From Cupriavidus pauculus (GTDB lineage: Bacteria > Pseudomonadota > Gammaproteobacteria > Burkholderiales > Burkholderiaceae), in the NCBI RefSeq assembly GCF_008693385.1, contig NZ_CP044065.1, positions 2,976,001-3,040,000 of the forward strand: 64,000 nt of DNA. Reading direction: 5' to 3'. The position numbers and the translations under genes were made by a program. How positions within the stretch are numbered: the stretch's first letter is position 1; each line of letters starts with the position of its first letter. Below the pieces are notes generated by a model, which had not been told where the DNA came from, made no database searches, and saw nothing but the letters and a program-made list of their open reading frames with translations. Shown here one piece after another: positions 39,105 through 49,339 of the stretch.

Positions 39105-40268
<1,164 letters not shown>

Positions 40269-40440
40269 GAGTAGTGTTCTCCAGGTTGGCAGGTTAGCTA
40301 TTGCGTGCCAGCCTTGAAAACAGCTCGGCGACGCTTTAGCGGTATTTAACGGCCACGGCATGCGGTCTGTGTAGACCCATGTGCAGCAGAATCGCCCCGC
40401 AAGTTGTCAGTTAACTCGGCGATAGGCGGTATTATACGCG
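40269..40440 (-). promoter_or_regulatory. metK promoter and long leader
   Basis: A perfect TATAAT lies at 40436-40431 on the minus strand within GTATAATAC, with only a weak -35 (TGCACT, 17-base spacer). The transcript would start near 40424, giving a leader of about 155 bases. The leader contains an ATG at 40361 in frame with metK. I do not recognise any SAM riboswitch class in it. The palindromic GTATTATAC could also serve the plus-strand acyltransferase gene. Confidence 0.6.
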
Positions 40441-40485
40441 CCTTGCCGGCGCCAGTGCAGTGCGCCAAATGGCCCTTTTGGCATC

Positions 40486-41391
40486 ATGACCTTTCTCTTC
40501 TGGCTGATTTCCCGTTTGCCGCTGCGCGTGCTGCATGCGCTGGGCGGCACCCTGGGCCTGCTGGTGGCGCGCCTGCCCGGCCGTTACGGCCGCCGGCTCA
40601 AGGAAAATTTCCGTCACGCTTACCCTGCCGTGACCGACGCGCAACTCGACGATGCGGCCCGGGCCACGGGCCGCATGATCGTGGAAATGCCGTACTTCTG
40701 GAGCCGCAAGCGCATCACGGTGCCGCTGCACGGCTTCGACGAATACCTGTGGGCGGAGATCGGCAAGCTCCAGGCGGCCGGCAAGGGCGTCATCATCCTG
40801 ACGCCGCACCTCGGTTGTTTCGAGGTGCTGCCGCAGTCGTTCGCGGGCAACCGTCCCGTGACCGCGCTGTTCAAGCCGCCCCATCAGCCGTGGCTGCGCG
40901 AGTTCGTGGAACGCATGCGCACGCGCCACAATCTGGCGATGGCCCCGGCAACGCCGCGCGGGGTGCGCATGCTGGTCAAGGCGCTGCGCCGCGGCGAAGC
41001 CGTGGGCATCCTGCCGGACCAGGTCCCGAGCGGCGGCGAAGGCACATGGGCGCCGTTCTTCGGCAAGCCGGCCTACACCATGACGCTGGTCCAGCGCCTG
41101 CAGCAACTGACCGGCGCGCCGATCGTGATCGTCGCGGCCGAGCGGCTGCCGCGCGGCGCGGGCTATCGGGGCCATCTGCGCATCCTGCGCGAGGGCGGCC
41201 TGCTGCCCGAGGACGCGTCGGCCGCGGCAGCCGTCATCAACGCCGGGATCGAGGACCTGATCGCGGTCATGCCCACGCAGTACCTGTGGGGCTATAACCG
41301 CTTCAAGACGCCGGCCGGCGTGAGCCAGCCAGAGGCGGCGGGCGCCGCAACCGAACCCGCCCGTTATCGAGAACGCCAACAAAGCCAATGA
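40486..41391 (+). CDS. LpxL/HtrB-type lipid A acyltransferase, first copy
   Basis: A 301-residue inner-membrane lysophospholipid acyltransferase that should add a secondary acyl chain to Kdo-lipid A. The HX4E catalytic motif is TPHLGCFE, followed by LPDQVPSGGEGTWAPFFG and the C-terminal WGYNRFK. A single N-terminal membrane anchor covers about residues 4-28. The stop overlaps the next acyltransferase start by 4 bases. The acyl chain and position cannot be told from the sequence. Confidence 0.93.
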   Translation: MTFLFWLISRLPLRVLHALGGTLGLLVARLPGRYGRRLKENFRHAYPAVTDAQLDDAARATGRMIVEMPYFWSRKRITVPLHGFDEYLWAEIGKLQAAGKGVIILTPHLGCFEVLPQSFAGNRPVTALFKPPHQPWLREFVERMRTRHNLAMAPATPRGVRMLVKALRRGEAVGILPDQVPSGGEGTWAPFFGKPAYTMTLVQRLQQLTGAPIVIVAAERLPRGAGYRGHLRILREGGLLPEDASAAAAVINAGIEDLIAVMPTQYLWGYNRFKTPAGVSQPEAAGAATEPARYRERQQSQ

Positions 41392-42281
41392 GCCGTATCT
41401 TCACGTGGCTGGGCATCGCGTTCCTGACGCTGCTCGGCAAACTGCCGTATCCGCTCGTCGCGCGCTTCGGCGAGGCGCTCGGCGGCCTGCTCCACAAGCT
41501 GCCGCACGGCCGCCGCAAGGTGGTCGAGGCCAACCTGCGCCTGTGCTTTCCGGAAAAGACCGACGCCGAGATCGCCGCGATGTCGCGCGACGTGTTTCGG
41601 ACGATCTTCCGCAGCTTTGCCGAGCGCGGCATCTTCTGGACCGGCAGCGAGGCGCAGATGCGCCGCTGGGTGCAGATCGACGACCAGGCGGACCTTGTCT
41701 CGCTGGACGGCACCCCCCATATCCTCGTGACCCTGCATCTGTCGGGCGTGGAGGCCGGGGCGATCCGGCTGACCATCCATTTGCGCGATCACGTGGGCCG
41801 ATCGGGTGCGTCGCTCTATACGAAGCAGAAGAATGCGCTGTTCGACGACTTCCTCAAGCACGCGCGCGGCCGTTTCGGCGCGAACATGATCTCGCGCAAC
41901 GACAGCGCGCGCGAGATCCTGCGCAGCCTCAAGAAGGGCGAGGCGCTGCAGCTGATCTCGGACATGGACTTCGGCGAGCGCGACTCCGAGTTCGTGCCGT
42001 TCTTCGGCGTGGAGGCGCTCACGCTCACGGCCGTCTCGCGGCTGGCGCGGGTGACGGGCGCCAAGGTGGTGCCCATCTACACCGAGATGCTGCCCGACTA
42101 CCAGGGCTACGTGCTGCACATCCTGCCGGCCTGGGAGAACTACCCCGGCGCCAGCGTGCACGAGGACACGCGCCGCATGAACGCGTTCTTCGAGGACGTC
42201 ATCCGCCCGCGCGTGACCGAGTACTACTGGGTCCACAAGCGCTTCAAGCATCGCCCCGAGGGCGAGCCGGAAATTTATTGA
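41388..42281 (+). CDS. LpxL/HtrB-type lipid A acyltransferase, second copy
   Basis: A 297-residue paralogue of the preceding gene and translationally coupled to it by an ATGA overlap. It has an N-terminal hydrophobic anchor (about 5-25), HX4E in TLHLSGVE, SDMDFGERDSEFVPFFG, and the C-terminal YYWVHKRFKHRP. The pair probably adds the two secondary acyl chains to lipid A, as LpxL and LpxM do in E. coli, but which one does which is not visible. dapF follows 18 bases downstream and is likely co-transcribed. Confidence 0.93.
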   Translation: MSRIFTWLGIAFLTLLGKLPYPLVARFGEALGGLLHKLPHGRRKVVEANLRLCFPEKTDAEIAAMSRDVFRTIFRSFAERGIFWTGSEAQMRRWVQIDDQADLVSLDGTPHILVTLHLSGVEAGAIRLTIHLRDHVGRSGASLYTKQKNALFDDFLKHARGRFGANMISRNDSAREILRSLKKGEALQLISDMDFGERDSEFVPFFGVEALTLTAVSRLARVTGAKVVPIYTEMLPDYQGYVLHILPAWENYPGASVHEDTRRMNAFFEDVIRPRVTEYYWVHKRFKHRPEGEPEIY

Positions 42282-42299
42282 GACGGTAGAATCGCTGGC

Positions 42300-43166
42300 A
42301 TGAAACTCCAGTTCACCAAGATGCACGGCGCCGGCAACGATTTCATCGTGCTGGACGGCATCCACCAGAAGCTCGACCTGACCGAGGCCCAGTGGCGCGC
42401 GCTCGCGAGCCGGCATTTCGGCATCGGCGCGGACCAGATCCTGATCGTCGAGCCGTCTTCGCGCGAGGACGTCGATTTCCGCTACCGCATCTTCAACGCG
42501 GACGGCGGCGAGGTCGAACACTGCGGCAACGGTGCACGCTGCTTCGTGCGCTTCGTCACGGACAAGGGCATGACCGACAAGCGCTCGGTGCGCGTCGAGG
42601 TCATGAACGGCGTGATCACGCTCACGCTGCAGGACGACGGACAGGTTACGGTGGACATGGGCGCGCCCGAGCTGACGCCCGCGCGCGTGCCGTTCCTCGC
42701 GGAAGGCCTGCCGACGCGCGTCGAAGGCAACGACACGGCGTTCGGGCTCGAAATCAATGGCCGCACCGCGTGGCTGTCGGTGGTGTCGATGGGCAACCCG
42801 CATGCGGTGCAGGTGGTGGACGATGTCGAAACCTTCCCGGTGCTGCAGGACGGTCCCGTGATCGAGCATCACGCGACGTTCCCCAACCGCGTGAACGCGG
42901 GTTTCATGCAGATCGACGACCGGCAGACGATCCACCTGCGCGTATTCGAGCGCGGCGCGGGCGAAACGCTCGCCTGCGGCACCGGCGCGTGCGCGGCCGT
43001 GGTCGCGGGTATCCATCGCGGCCTGCTGGACTCGCCGGTCAAGGTGCATACGCATGGCGGCGCGCTGACCATCGCCTGGGACGGCGTGGGGCAGCCGGTC
43101 CGCATGACGGGTCCGGCCACGACCGTATTCGAAGGGACCATTGACCTGACGACCCTGCCGGCCTGA
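42300..43166 (+). CDS. dapF: diaminopimelate epimerase
   Basis: DapF converts LL- to meso-diaminopimelate for lysine and peptidoglycan. The protein of 288 residues has the two active-site cysteines, C75 in HCGNGARC and C226 in ACGTGACA, and begins [16 protein letters not shown] weak GAGACGG lies upstream. It follows the two acyltransferases on the plus strand, so envelope genes cluster here. Confidence 0.97.
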   Translation: MKLQFTKMHGAGNDFIVLDGIHQKLDLTEAQWRALASRHFGIGADQILIVEPSSREDVDFRYRIFNADGGEVEHCGNGARCFVRFVTDKGMTDKRSVRVEVMNGVITLTLQDDGQVTVDMGAPELTPARVPFLAEGLPTRVEGNDTAFGLEINGRTAWLSVVSMGNPHAVQVVDDVETFPVLQDGPVIEHHATFPNRVNAGFMQIDDRQTIHLRVFERGAGETLACGTGACAAVVAGIHRGLLDSPVKVHTHGGALTIAWDGVGQPVRMTGPATTVFEGTIDLTTLPA

Positions 43167-43199
43167 CCATAGGGGCGCCACCCCCGATGGAGCGCCCCC

Positions 43200-44009
43200 A
43201 TGCCGCTGGACGATTTTCGTATCACCTCTGGCAAGCAGTTCCGCCTTGCCGACCACGACGCCGACAGCAAGCCGCTGTCGCGCGGCAGCAAGAACGCCGA
43301 CCTGCAACGACTGACCGAGCTGTCCGAATGGCTCGATACCCAGCAGGACATCTTCTACGCGCAACACAACCGCAAACTGCTCGTGGTGCTCCAGGGCATG
43401 GACACCAGCGGCAAGGACGGCACCGTGCGCGGCGTGTTCCGCAGTTTCGACCCGCTGGGCCTGCGCGTGGTGAGCTTCAAGGCGCCGACCGCCGAGGAAC
43501 TCGCGCGCGACTATCTGTGGCGCGTCCATGCGCAGGTGCCGCGGCTCGGCGAGATCACGGTGTTCAACCGCAGCCATTACGAGGACGTGCTGATTACGCG
43601 CGTGCATGGCTGGATCGATGAAGACGAATGCGCGCGGCGCTACAAGCAGATTCGCGCGTTCGAGACGCTGCTGACCGAGACCGGCACCACGATCGTGAAG
43701 TGCTTCCTCCATATTTCGAAGGACGAGCAGAAGGCACGGCTCGAGGCGCGCCTGGCCGATCCGCAGAAGCACTGGAAGTTCGATCCGAAGGACCTCGAGG
43801 AGCGGCAGTACTGGAAGGACTATGCGGGCGCCTACGAGGCGGCTATCGCGGCCACCAGCACGCCCGAATGCCCGTGGTACATCGTGCCGGCCGACTCGAA
43901 GACCCATCGCAACCTGATGGTCGCGGAGATCCTCGCCGAGGTGTTCCGGAAGCTCAAGCCCGAGTACCCGCCCCCGAAGCCCGAGCTCGCGAAGCTCAAG
44001 GTCGACTAG
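43200..44009 (+). CDS. polyphosphate kinase 2 family protein
   Basis: A 269-residue polyphosphate:nucleotide phosphotransferase of the PPK2 family. The Walker A-like GMDTSGKDG is at 66-74, FNRSHYEDVL supplies the Walker B region, and FKAPTAEELARDYLWRVH is typical of the single-domain group that phosphorylates AMP or NDPs with polyphosphate. GGAG-rich sequence precedes the ATG. The stop overlaps the convergent patatin gene by 4 bases. The preferred nucleotide is not shown. Confidence 0.92.
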   Translation: MPLDDFRITSGKQFRLADHDADSKPLSRGSKNADLQRLTELSEWLDTQQDIFYAQHNRKLLVVLQGMDTSGKDGTVRGVFRSFDPLGLRVVSFKAPTAEELARDYLWRVHAQVPRLGEITVFNRSHYEDVLITRVHGWIDEDECARRYKQIRAFETLLTETGTTIVKCFLHISKDEQKARLEARLADPQKHWKFDPKDLEERQYWKDYAGAYEAAIAATSTPECPWYIVPADSKTHRNLMVAEILAEVFRKLKPEYPPPKPELAKLKVD

Positions 44010-45430
44010 TCGCCATTCCCGCGATGCACGTCGTGGGTCACGAACGGATGGTCGGGCTCCGGCATCGCGAGCCACTGCGGATGCTTGAGCGTGTCGCGGA
44101 TATCGTCGAGCCCGCTGGCCCAGTGCTCGTGCATGGTCAGCGCGCCGAACTGGTAGTCCTTCGCGCTGCCCTCGAACGACTTGTCGCGATAGATCAGCTG
44201 GATCACGTTGCGGCGCGCGTCGCACGCATGGTCGGCCGCCTTGCGATAGGCCGGATCGTCACGCTTCGCCGGCGGCACCAGCGCCATCAGCTCGCTGAGC
44301 ATGCGCCGGTAGTTCTGCTGCTCGCGCATGACGTCGGTGATCGCCCGCGTGCGGCTCGAATACTGGATGTCCTTCTGGCGCTCGGCCACATCCAGCAGGC
44401 TGTGCGGCAGCTTGCCGCGCGCGCTCCACAGGTCCACCTGGAAGATCAGCGCATCGCGCCGCGGCTGCGCGGTCAGCACCTCCTGCAGCGGCGTGTTCGA
44501 GACGAGGCCGCCGTCCCAGTAGAACTCGCCGTCGATCTCGATGGCCGGAAAGCCCGGCGGCAGCGCGCCCGAAGCCATGAAATGCTCGGGCCGCAGCCGC
44601 GTGCGCGTATTGTCGAAGTACGCGAAATTGCCGGTGCGCACGTTGACGGCGCCCACCGATACGCGCATTTCCTTGGGATGGTTCAGCCGGTCGAAATCGG
44701 CAAAGCGCTCGAGCGTCGCCTTGAGCGGTGACGTGTCGTAATAGCTCGCATTGCCCGCATCGGCGCAGCGGCCCCAGATATCGGCGACCGAGCGCGGGCT
44801 GAAAAAGCCGCGCTGCCCTTCGATCAGCGCGCGCGCCGCATGGATGCTGTCGAACCAGATGCGCACAGGCTCGGGCCAGTTGGGCGCGGCCTCCGTCAGC
44901 ATTTCGACGGGAAGACCGGGTAGCCATGGCTGCTGGCAGATGTATTCCCAGAACGCGCGCAGCTGCGCGACGCGGGTTTCGGGAGGATTGCCCGCGATGA
45001 TGGCCGCGTTGAGCGCGCCGATGGAGATGCCGGCGATCCAGTTCGGATGGATGCCGCCCTCGGACAGCCCCTGATACACGCCAGCCTGATAGGCGCCGAG
45101 TGCGCCGCCGCCCTGCAGCACGAGCGCGCGCACGGCATACGATTCGTGGGCGGGGCCGTTGCCCGGCACGGTCTCGGGTGCACAATGCTCGGGGGGCAGG
45201 TCGTCGGCCTTGCCGCGTCTGGCGCGGGCGGTCCTGGTCGCCGCCTTGGCAGCGGTGGACCTGGCCGGCGCCCGGTCCGACTTTTCCCGGGCCAACGTCC
45301 TGTCCTTCGCCTCAGGCGCCAGCATGGCCGGCGACACCGAATCCTGCGGGGCGGGCCCCTGCTTGCCGACGGCCGCCTCGACTGCCGCCACTTCGTGCTT
45401 CTGCCCGTTTTTCTGCCGCTTGTCCGCCAC
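44006..45430 (-). CDS. patatin-like phospholipase with DUF3734
   Basis: A 474-residue protein. The first 95 or so residues are low-complexity and Ala/Lys/Arg-rich. The patatin domain follows: oxyanion loop GGGALGAYQ (107-115), nucleophile Ser136 in GISIG (134-138), and the catalytic Asp in the DGG of WDGGLVSNTP. The C-terminal part resembles DUF3734, common in bacterial patatins. No signal peptide is seen. It probably hydrolyses phospholipids; related proteins have been linked to polyhydroxybutyrate granules or membrane turnover, but the sequence does not say. Confidence 0.88.
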   Translation of the reverse strand: MADKRQKNGQKHEVAAVEAAVGKQGPAPQDSVSPAMLAPEAKDRTLAREKSDRAPARSTAAKAATRTARARRGKADDLPPEHCAPETVPGNGPAHESYAVRALVLQGGGALGAYQAGVYQGLSEGGIHPNWIAGISIGALNAAIIAGNPPETRVAQLRAFWEYICQQPWLPGLPVEMLTEAAPNWPEPVRIWFDSIHAARALIEGQRGFFSPRSVADIWGRCADAGNASYYDTSPLKATLERFADFDRLNHPKEMRVSVGAVNVRTGNFAYFDNTRTRLRPEHFMASGALPPGFPAIEIDGEFYWDGGLVSNTPLQEVLTAQPRRDALIFQVDLWSARGKLPHSLLDVAERQKDIQYSSRTRAITDVMREQQNYRRMLSELMALVPPAKRDDPAYRKAADHACDARRNVIQLIYRDKSFEGSAKDYQFGALTMHEHWASGLDDIRDTLKHPQWLAMPEPDHPFVTHDVHRGNGD

Positions 45431-45495
45431 GCGCCGCTCCCCTTGCTGTCACCCTCAGAACCGCGCCCGGGCCCGTTGCCCGGGCGGGATGTCCG

Positions 45496-46185
45496 TCAGA
45501 CGCCGTAGCGCTGGCGGTAAGCCGAAACGGCCTCGCGGTGCGTGCTCAACGAAGCGTCCTGCGACGCATCGAGGTAGGCGAGCAGATCCCTGAGGCTTGC
45601 GATCGCGATCACCGGCACGCCGTATTCGCGCTGCACGTCCTGCACGGCCGAATGCGTGCCGATATTATCGGCGGTTCCGCTTTTCTCCATCCGGTCGAGC
45701 GCGATCAGCACGGCGGCCGGCTCGGCGCCCGCGGCGCGGATCATCTGCATCGATTCGCGCACCGAGGTGCCGGCCGAGATCACGTCGTCGATGATGACGA
45801 CCTTGCCCTGCAGCTTCGCGCCGACCAGCGTGCCGCCTTCGCCATGGTCCTTGGCTTCCTTGCGGTTGTACGCAAAGCCCACGTCGCGGCCCATGCCGGC
45901 GAGCGCCACGGCAGTGGCCGAGGCCAGCGTAATGCCCTTGTAGGCCGGTCCGAACAGCACGTCGAACTGCACGCCCGAGGCCAGCAGGGTTTTCGCATAG
46001 AATTGCGCCACCTGACCGAGCATCGCCCCCTGGTTGAACAGGCCGGCGTTGAAGAAATACGGCGATTTGCGACCCGCCTTGGTCACGAACTCGCCGAAGG
46101 ACAGCACACCCGCGTCGAGCGCAAAGCGGATGAAGGTCTGGCTCAGTTCGCCCGTCAGGGCGCCGGGGGTCGTCTGCTGCGTCAT
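45496..46185 (-). CDS. pyrE: orotate phosphoribosyltransferase
   Basis: PyrE adds PRPP-derived ribose phosphate to orotate in UMP synthesis. The protein of 229 residues carries the PRPP motif [14 protein letters not shown] and the [16 protein letters not shown] substrate segment ([13 protein letters not shown]). The start at ATG 46185 has AGAGAG upstream; an open frame upstream overlaps the divergent exonuclease gene and is rejected. Only 31 bases separate the two start codons. Confidence 0.96.
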   Translation of the reverse strand: MTQQTTPGALTGELSQTFIRFALDAGVLSFGEFVTKAGRKSPYFFNAGLFNQGAMLGQVAQFYAKTLLASGVQFDVLFGPAYKGITLASATAVALAGMGRDVGFAYNRKEAKDHGEGGTLVGAKLQGKVVIIDDVISAGTSVRESMQMIRAAGAEPAAVLIALDRMEKSGTADNIGTHSAVQDVQREYGVPVIAIASLRDLLAYLDASQDASLSTHREAVSAYRQRYGV

Positions 46186-46216
46186 CTTTTCTCTCTGAAT
46201 ACGAAAATTTCCCGAG

Positions 46217-46993
46217 ATGTTACGGATTATCAGCGCCAACCTCAACGGCATCCGCTCCGCCTCCAAGAAAGGCTTCTTCGACTGGATGGGCAAGCAGGAC
46301 GCGGACATGGTCTGCGTGCAGGAGCTCAAGGCCCAGGCCGCCGACATGACCGACGCCTTCCTGGCGCCGCACGGCTATCACGGATTCTTCCACTACGCCG
46401 AGAAGAAGGGCTACAGCGGCGTCGGTCTCTACACCCGCCACAAACCCGAGCGCGTGATCACCGGCTTCGGCAACCCCGAGTTCGACAATGAAGGCCGCTA
46501 TGTCGAGGTGCAGTATCCGCACCTCGCGGTCATTTCGGTCTACGTGCCTTCCGGCTCCAGTTCAGAGGAGCGCCAGCTCGCCAAGTTCCGCTTCATGGAG
46601 GCGTTTCTGCCCCATCTGCTGCAACTGAAGGCCAGCGGGCGCGAGATCGTGCTGTGCGGCGACGTGAACATCGCGCACAAGGAAATCGATATCAAGAACT
46701 GGAAGGGCAACCTCAAGAACTCCGGTTTCCTGCCCGAGGAGCGCGCATGGATCGGCGCGCTGTTCGACAGCCACGGCTACGTGGACGTGTTCCGCCAGCT
46801 GGACCCGCGCCCGGACCAGTACACGTGGTGGAGCAACCGCGGCCAGGCGTACGCGAAGAACGTCGGCTGGCGCATCGACTACCACCTGGCCACGGCAAAG
46901 ATCGCGGAAACGGCCAAGGTCTGCGCGATCTACAAGGACGAGAAGTTCAGCGACCACGCGCCGCTGTCGATCGACTACGACTACCCGCTGTAA
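46217..46993 (+). CDS. exodeoxyribonuclease III
   Basis: A 258-residue Mg-dependent AP endonuclease / 3'-5' exonuclease of the EEP fold. It begins [21 protein letters not shown], with the metal Glu in CVQELKAQ, the catalytic [12 protein letters not shown], and the C-terminal [10 protein letters not shown] holding the general-base His. It acts in base-excision repair. It is divergent from pyrE with almost no intergenic space. argC follows on the same strand 98 bases downstream with its own -10-like TACAAT at 47052. Confidence 0.94.
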   Translation: MLRIISANLNGIRSASKKGFFDWMGKQDADMVCVQELKAQAADMTDAFLAPHGYHGFFHYAEKKGYSGVGLYTRHKPERVITGFGNPEFDNEGRYVEVQYPHLAVISVYVPSGSSSEERQLAKFRFMEAFLPHLLQLKASGREIVLCGDVNIAHKEIDIKNWKGNLKNSGFLPEERAWIGALFDSHGYVDVFRQLDPRPDQYTWWSNRGQAYAKNVGWRIDYHLATAKIAETAKVCAIYKDEKFSDHAPLSIDYDYPL

Positions 46994-47091
46994 ATTCGCC
47001 AAGCGCCGGCTGCGCCACAGCAAACGCGGGACAGCCGTCATGCAACGTCGTTACAATGCGGGTTCCTCGCATTTTTCAGAGTGAGACCGCC

Positions 47092-48039
47092 ATGGTTTTC
47101 AAAGTATTCGTCGATGGTCAGGAAGGTACCACCGGTCTCCGGCTGCTCGACTATCTCTCGGGCCGCAGCGACGTCGAACTCCTGCGCATTGCCGACGACA
47201 AGCGCAAGGATCCGGCGGAGCGCGCGCGCTTCCTCAACGCCGCGGACGTGGCGTTCCTGTGCCTGCCCGACGTCGCCTCGCGCGAGGCCGTATCGCTGGT
47301 CACCAATCCGAATACCTGCGTGATCGACGCCAGCACGGCGTTCCGCACGTCGGACGACTGGGCCTACGGCCTGCCCGAACTCACGCGCGGCCAGCGCGAG
47401 AAGGTGCGCGCGAGCAAGCGTATCGCCGTGCCGGGCTGCCACGCGAGCGCGTTCGTGCTCGCCGTGCGTCCGCTCGTGGAAGCCGGCCTGCTGCCGCGCG
47501 ACTATCCGGTGACCGCGTTCTCGCTGACCGGCTACAGCGGCGGCGGCAAGAAGATGATTGCCGAGTTCGAAGCCGGCGGTAACCCGAAGCTCGACAGCCC
47601 GCGTCCGTACGCGCTCGGCCTCGAGCACAAGCACCTGCCCGAAATGCGCGTGCAGGGCGGCCTGTCGCAGGCGCCGATCTTCAACCCGATCGTCGGCAAC
47701 TTCCTGAAGGGCCTGGCCGTGACGGTGCCGGTGTTCCCGGCGCTGCTGTCGCGCAAGGCCGATGCCGAGGCGATTCTCGACATCTACCGCAAGCACTACG
47801 AAGGCGAGCAGTTCGTGCGCGTGCATCCGTTCAACAGCGAAGCGAACCTCGACGGCGGTTTCTTCGACGTGCAGGCGAGCAACGACACGAACCGCGTGGA
47901 CCTGTTCGTGTTCGGCAACGGCGAGCGCCTGAACCTCGTCGCGCGCCTGGACAACCTCGGCAAGGGCGCCGCCGGCGCGGCCGTGCAATGCATGAACGTG
48001 CATGTGGGCGCCGACGAGGCGACCGGTCTCGCCGCCTGA
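47092..48039 (+). CDS. argC: N-acetyl-gamma-glutamyl-phosphate reductase (short form)
   Basis: ArgC reduces N-acetylglutamyl phosphate in arginine synthesis. The protein of 315 residues belongs to the shorter type 2 group. It begins [17 protein letters not shown], with the active-site Cys in [15 protein letters not shown] and a C-terminal [17 protein letters not shown]. The start at ATG 47092 matches the conserved N-terminus, and an upstream open frame through the exonuclease gene is noise. A strong terminator follows. argB is also in this window, about 8 kb away. Confidence 0.96.
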   Translation: MVFKVFVDGQEGTTGLRLLDYLSGRSDVELLRIADDKRKDPAERARFLNAADVAFLCLPDVASREAVSLVTNPNTCVIDASTAFRTSDDWAYGLPELTRGQREKVRASKRIAVPGCHASAFVLAVRPLVEAGLLPRDYPVTAFSLTGYSGGGKKMIAEFEAGGNPKLDSPRPYALGLEHKHLPEMRVQGGLSQAPIFNPIVGNFLKGLAVTVPVFPALLSRKADAEAILDIYRKHYEGEQFVRVHPFNSEANLDGGFFDVQASNDTNRVDLFVFGNGERLNLVARLDNLGKGAAGAAVQCMNVHVGADEATGLAA

Positions 48040-48069
48040 GCCGCGCGTCGGTTCGCGACGACGTCCATG

Positions 48070-48100
48070 AAAAACGCCGGGCTCGCCCGGCGTTTTTTTA
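48070..48100. terminator. bidirectional intrinsic terminator between argC and the M48 gene
   Basis: A-rich tract, ACGCCGGGC, two-base loop, GCCCGGCGT, then seven Ts. It lies 30 bases past the argC stop and touches the stop of the convergent M48 gene at 48098. The A-tract on one side and T-tract on the other let it work for both transcripts. Confidence 0.93.
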
Positions 48101-49240
48101 TTTCGGTTTCGCGCCGGCCCCGGCAACGGGCGGCTTCCTGAGCGGATGCATGCGGTCGTCGTCGCCCTCGTCCACGGGCGCATCGCCGAGGTTCGTCATA
48201 TTGGTCTGATGCTCGGGCAGCATCTCCATCGGCATGTCCTTGGCGTTCGCGTAGAGGCGCAGCGCTTCCTTCATATGCCGCTCCAGCACCGCGATCCGGC
48301 TGCGGCCCGACGGATGCGTGGACAGCATCTCCTCGCCGGGGTCGAGCATCGTGCCCATCTTGCGCCAGAGCGTGATGGACGCGCGTGGGTCGTAGCCCGC
48401 GCGCGAGGCCATGTCGAGGCCGATCAGGTCCGCTTCGGTCTCCTCGAGCCGCGAGAACTTCAGCGTGATCAGCCGCGCGCTGTTGCCGATGTCCATGTTG
48501 CCGAGATTGCCGAAGCCCGTGAGCTGCGACATCACGTTGGCACCGAGGTTGGTCACCTCGGCCTGCGCCGCGCGCTGCCGCGCGTGCTCCTCGAGCGCGT
48601 GCGAGATCTCGTGGCCCATGACCATCGCGATCTCGTCGTCGGTCAGCCTGAGCTTGTCGATGAGTCCCGAGTAGAACGCGACCTTGCCACCGGGCATGCA
48701 GAACGCGTTGATCTGGTTCGAATGGATCAGATTGATCTCCCACTGCCACTTCGCGGCGGCGGGATTCCAGCGCAACGTCTCCGGCAACAGGCGCTTGCCG
48801 ATCGCGCGCAGGCGCTGCAGCTGCGGATCATTGTCCGCGGCCAGCGCGTGGCGCACGATCGCTTCCTGCTTGATCTGTTCATACTCGCGCGCGGCCTGCT
48901 GCTCGATCATGTCGCTCGGCACGATTTCCCGAATCCGCGACTTGCGCAGTTCCACCGAAACGCCGGGATCGCCGGGCATCATCGCCGCGGCGGGGACTTC
49001 GACGCCCGAGGCCGGGCCCTGCGGCATCGCCGGCGCGGCGGGCGTGGCGGGGGCGGTCGGCGTCGAGAGGGCCGAGGCCGGGCCGCCCTGCGCGAACACC
49101 GATCCCGCCGACAGCACGCACCACGCCGAGAGCGCCGCGAGCGCCGGCTTCAGGGCGGCCGCAAGCGGCCCCGGGCGTTGCAACGGGTGGGAAAACACGG
49201 CGGTGAGGCAGGGCACGGGTCGGGTCACGGGGCAGGTCAC
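48098..49240 (-). CDS. M48-family metalloprotease, exported
   Basis: A zinc protease with MVMGHEISHALEEHARQ (HExxH) and a downstream EETEADLIGLDMASRAGYD that supplies the third ligand Glu. It resembles the periplasmic BepA/YfgC or Oma1-like group but lacks the TPR tail. A hydrophobic signal segment ends near SVFAQ. There is no ATG in the right place; the start is probably one of several GTGs (49240, 49228, 49216 or 49198), and I chose 49240 for its weak GAGA upstream. The frame stays open further upstream, but that part overlaps the divergent permease gene. Confident for family, less for the start. Confidence 0.85.
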   Translation of the reverse strand: MTCPVTRPVPCLTAVFSHPLQRPGPLAAALKPALAALSAWCVLSAGSVFAQGGPASALSTPTAPATPAAPAMPQGPASGVEVPAAAMMPGDPGVSVELRKSRIREIVPSDMIEQQAAREYEQIKQEAIVRHALAADNDPQLQRLRAIGKRLLPETLRWNPAAAKWQWEINLIHSNQINAFCMPGGKVAFYSGLIDKLRLTDDEIAMVMGHEISHALEEHARQRAAQAEVTNLGANVMSQLTGFGNLGNMDIGNSARLITLKFSRLEETEADLIGLDMASRAGYDPRASITLWRKMGTMLDPGEEMLSTHPSGRSRIAVLERHMKEALRLYANAKDMPMEMLPEHQTNMTNLGDAPVDEGDDDRMHPLRKPPVAGAGAKPK

Positions 49241-49339
49241 GTGTCGTGATCTCGCGGGAAATGGGGGCAGCGCGCAGGCGTGGTGCAATAATACACGGCA
49301 GCCTCGCCAGCGCTCACTCCCCACCGCCCGCGCCCATAC

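Noticed and set aside
41364..44225. 953-codon minus-strand open frame opposite lpxL-like genes, dapF and ppk2
   Set aside because: The translation is His/Arg/Leu-rich low complexity; the plus-strand genes are certain.
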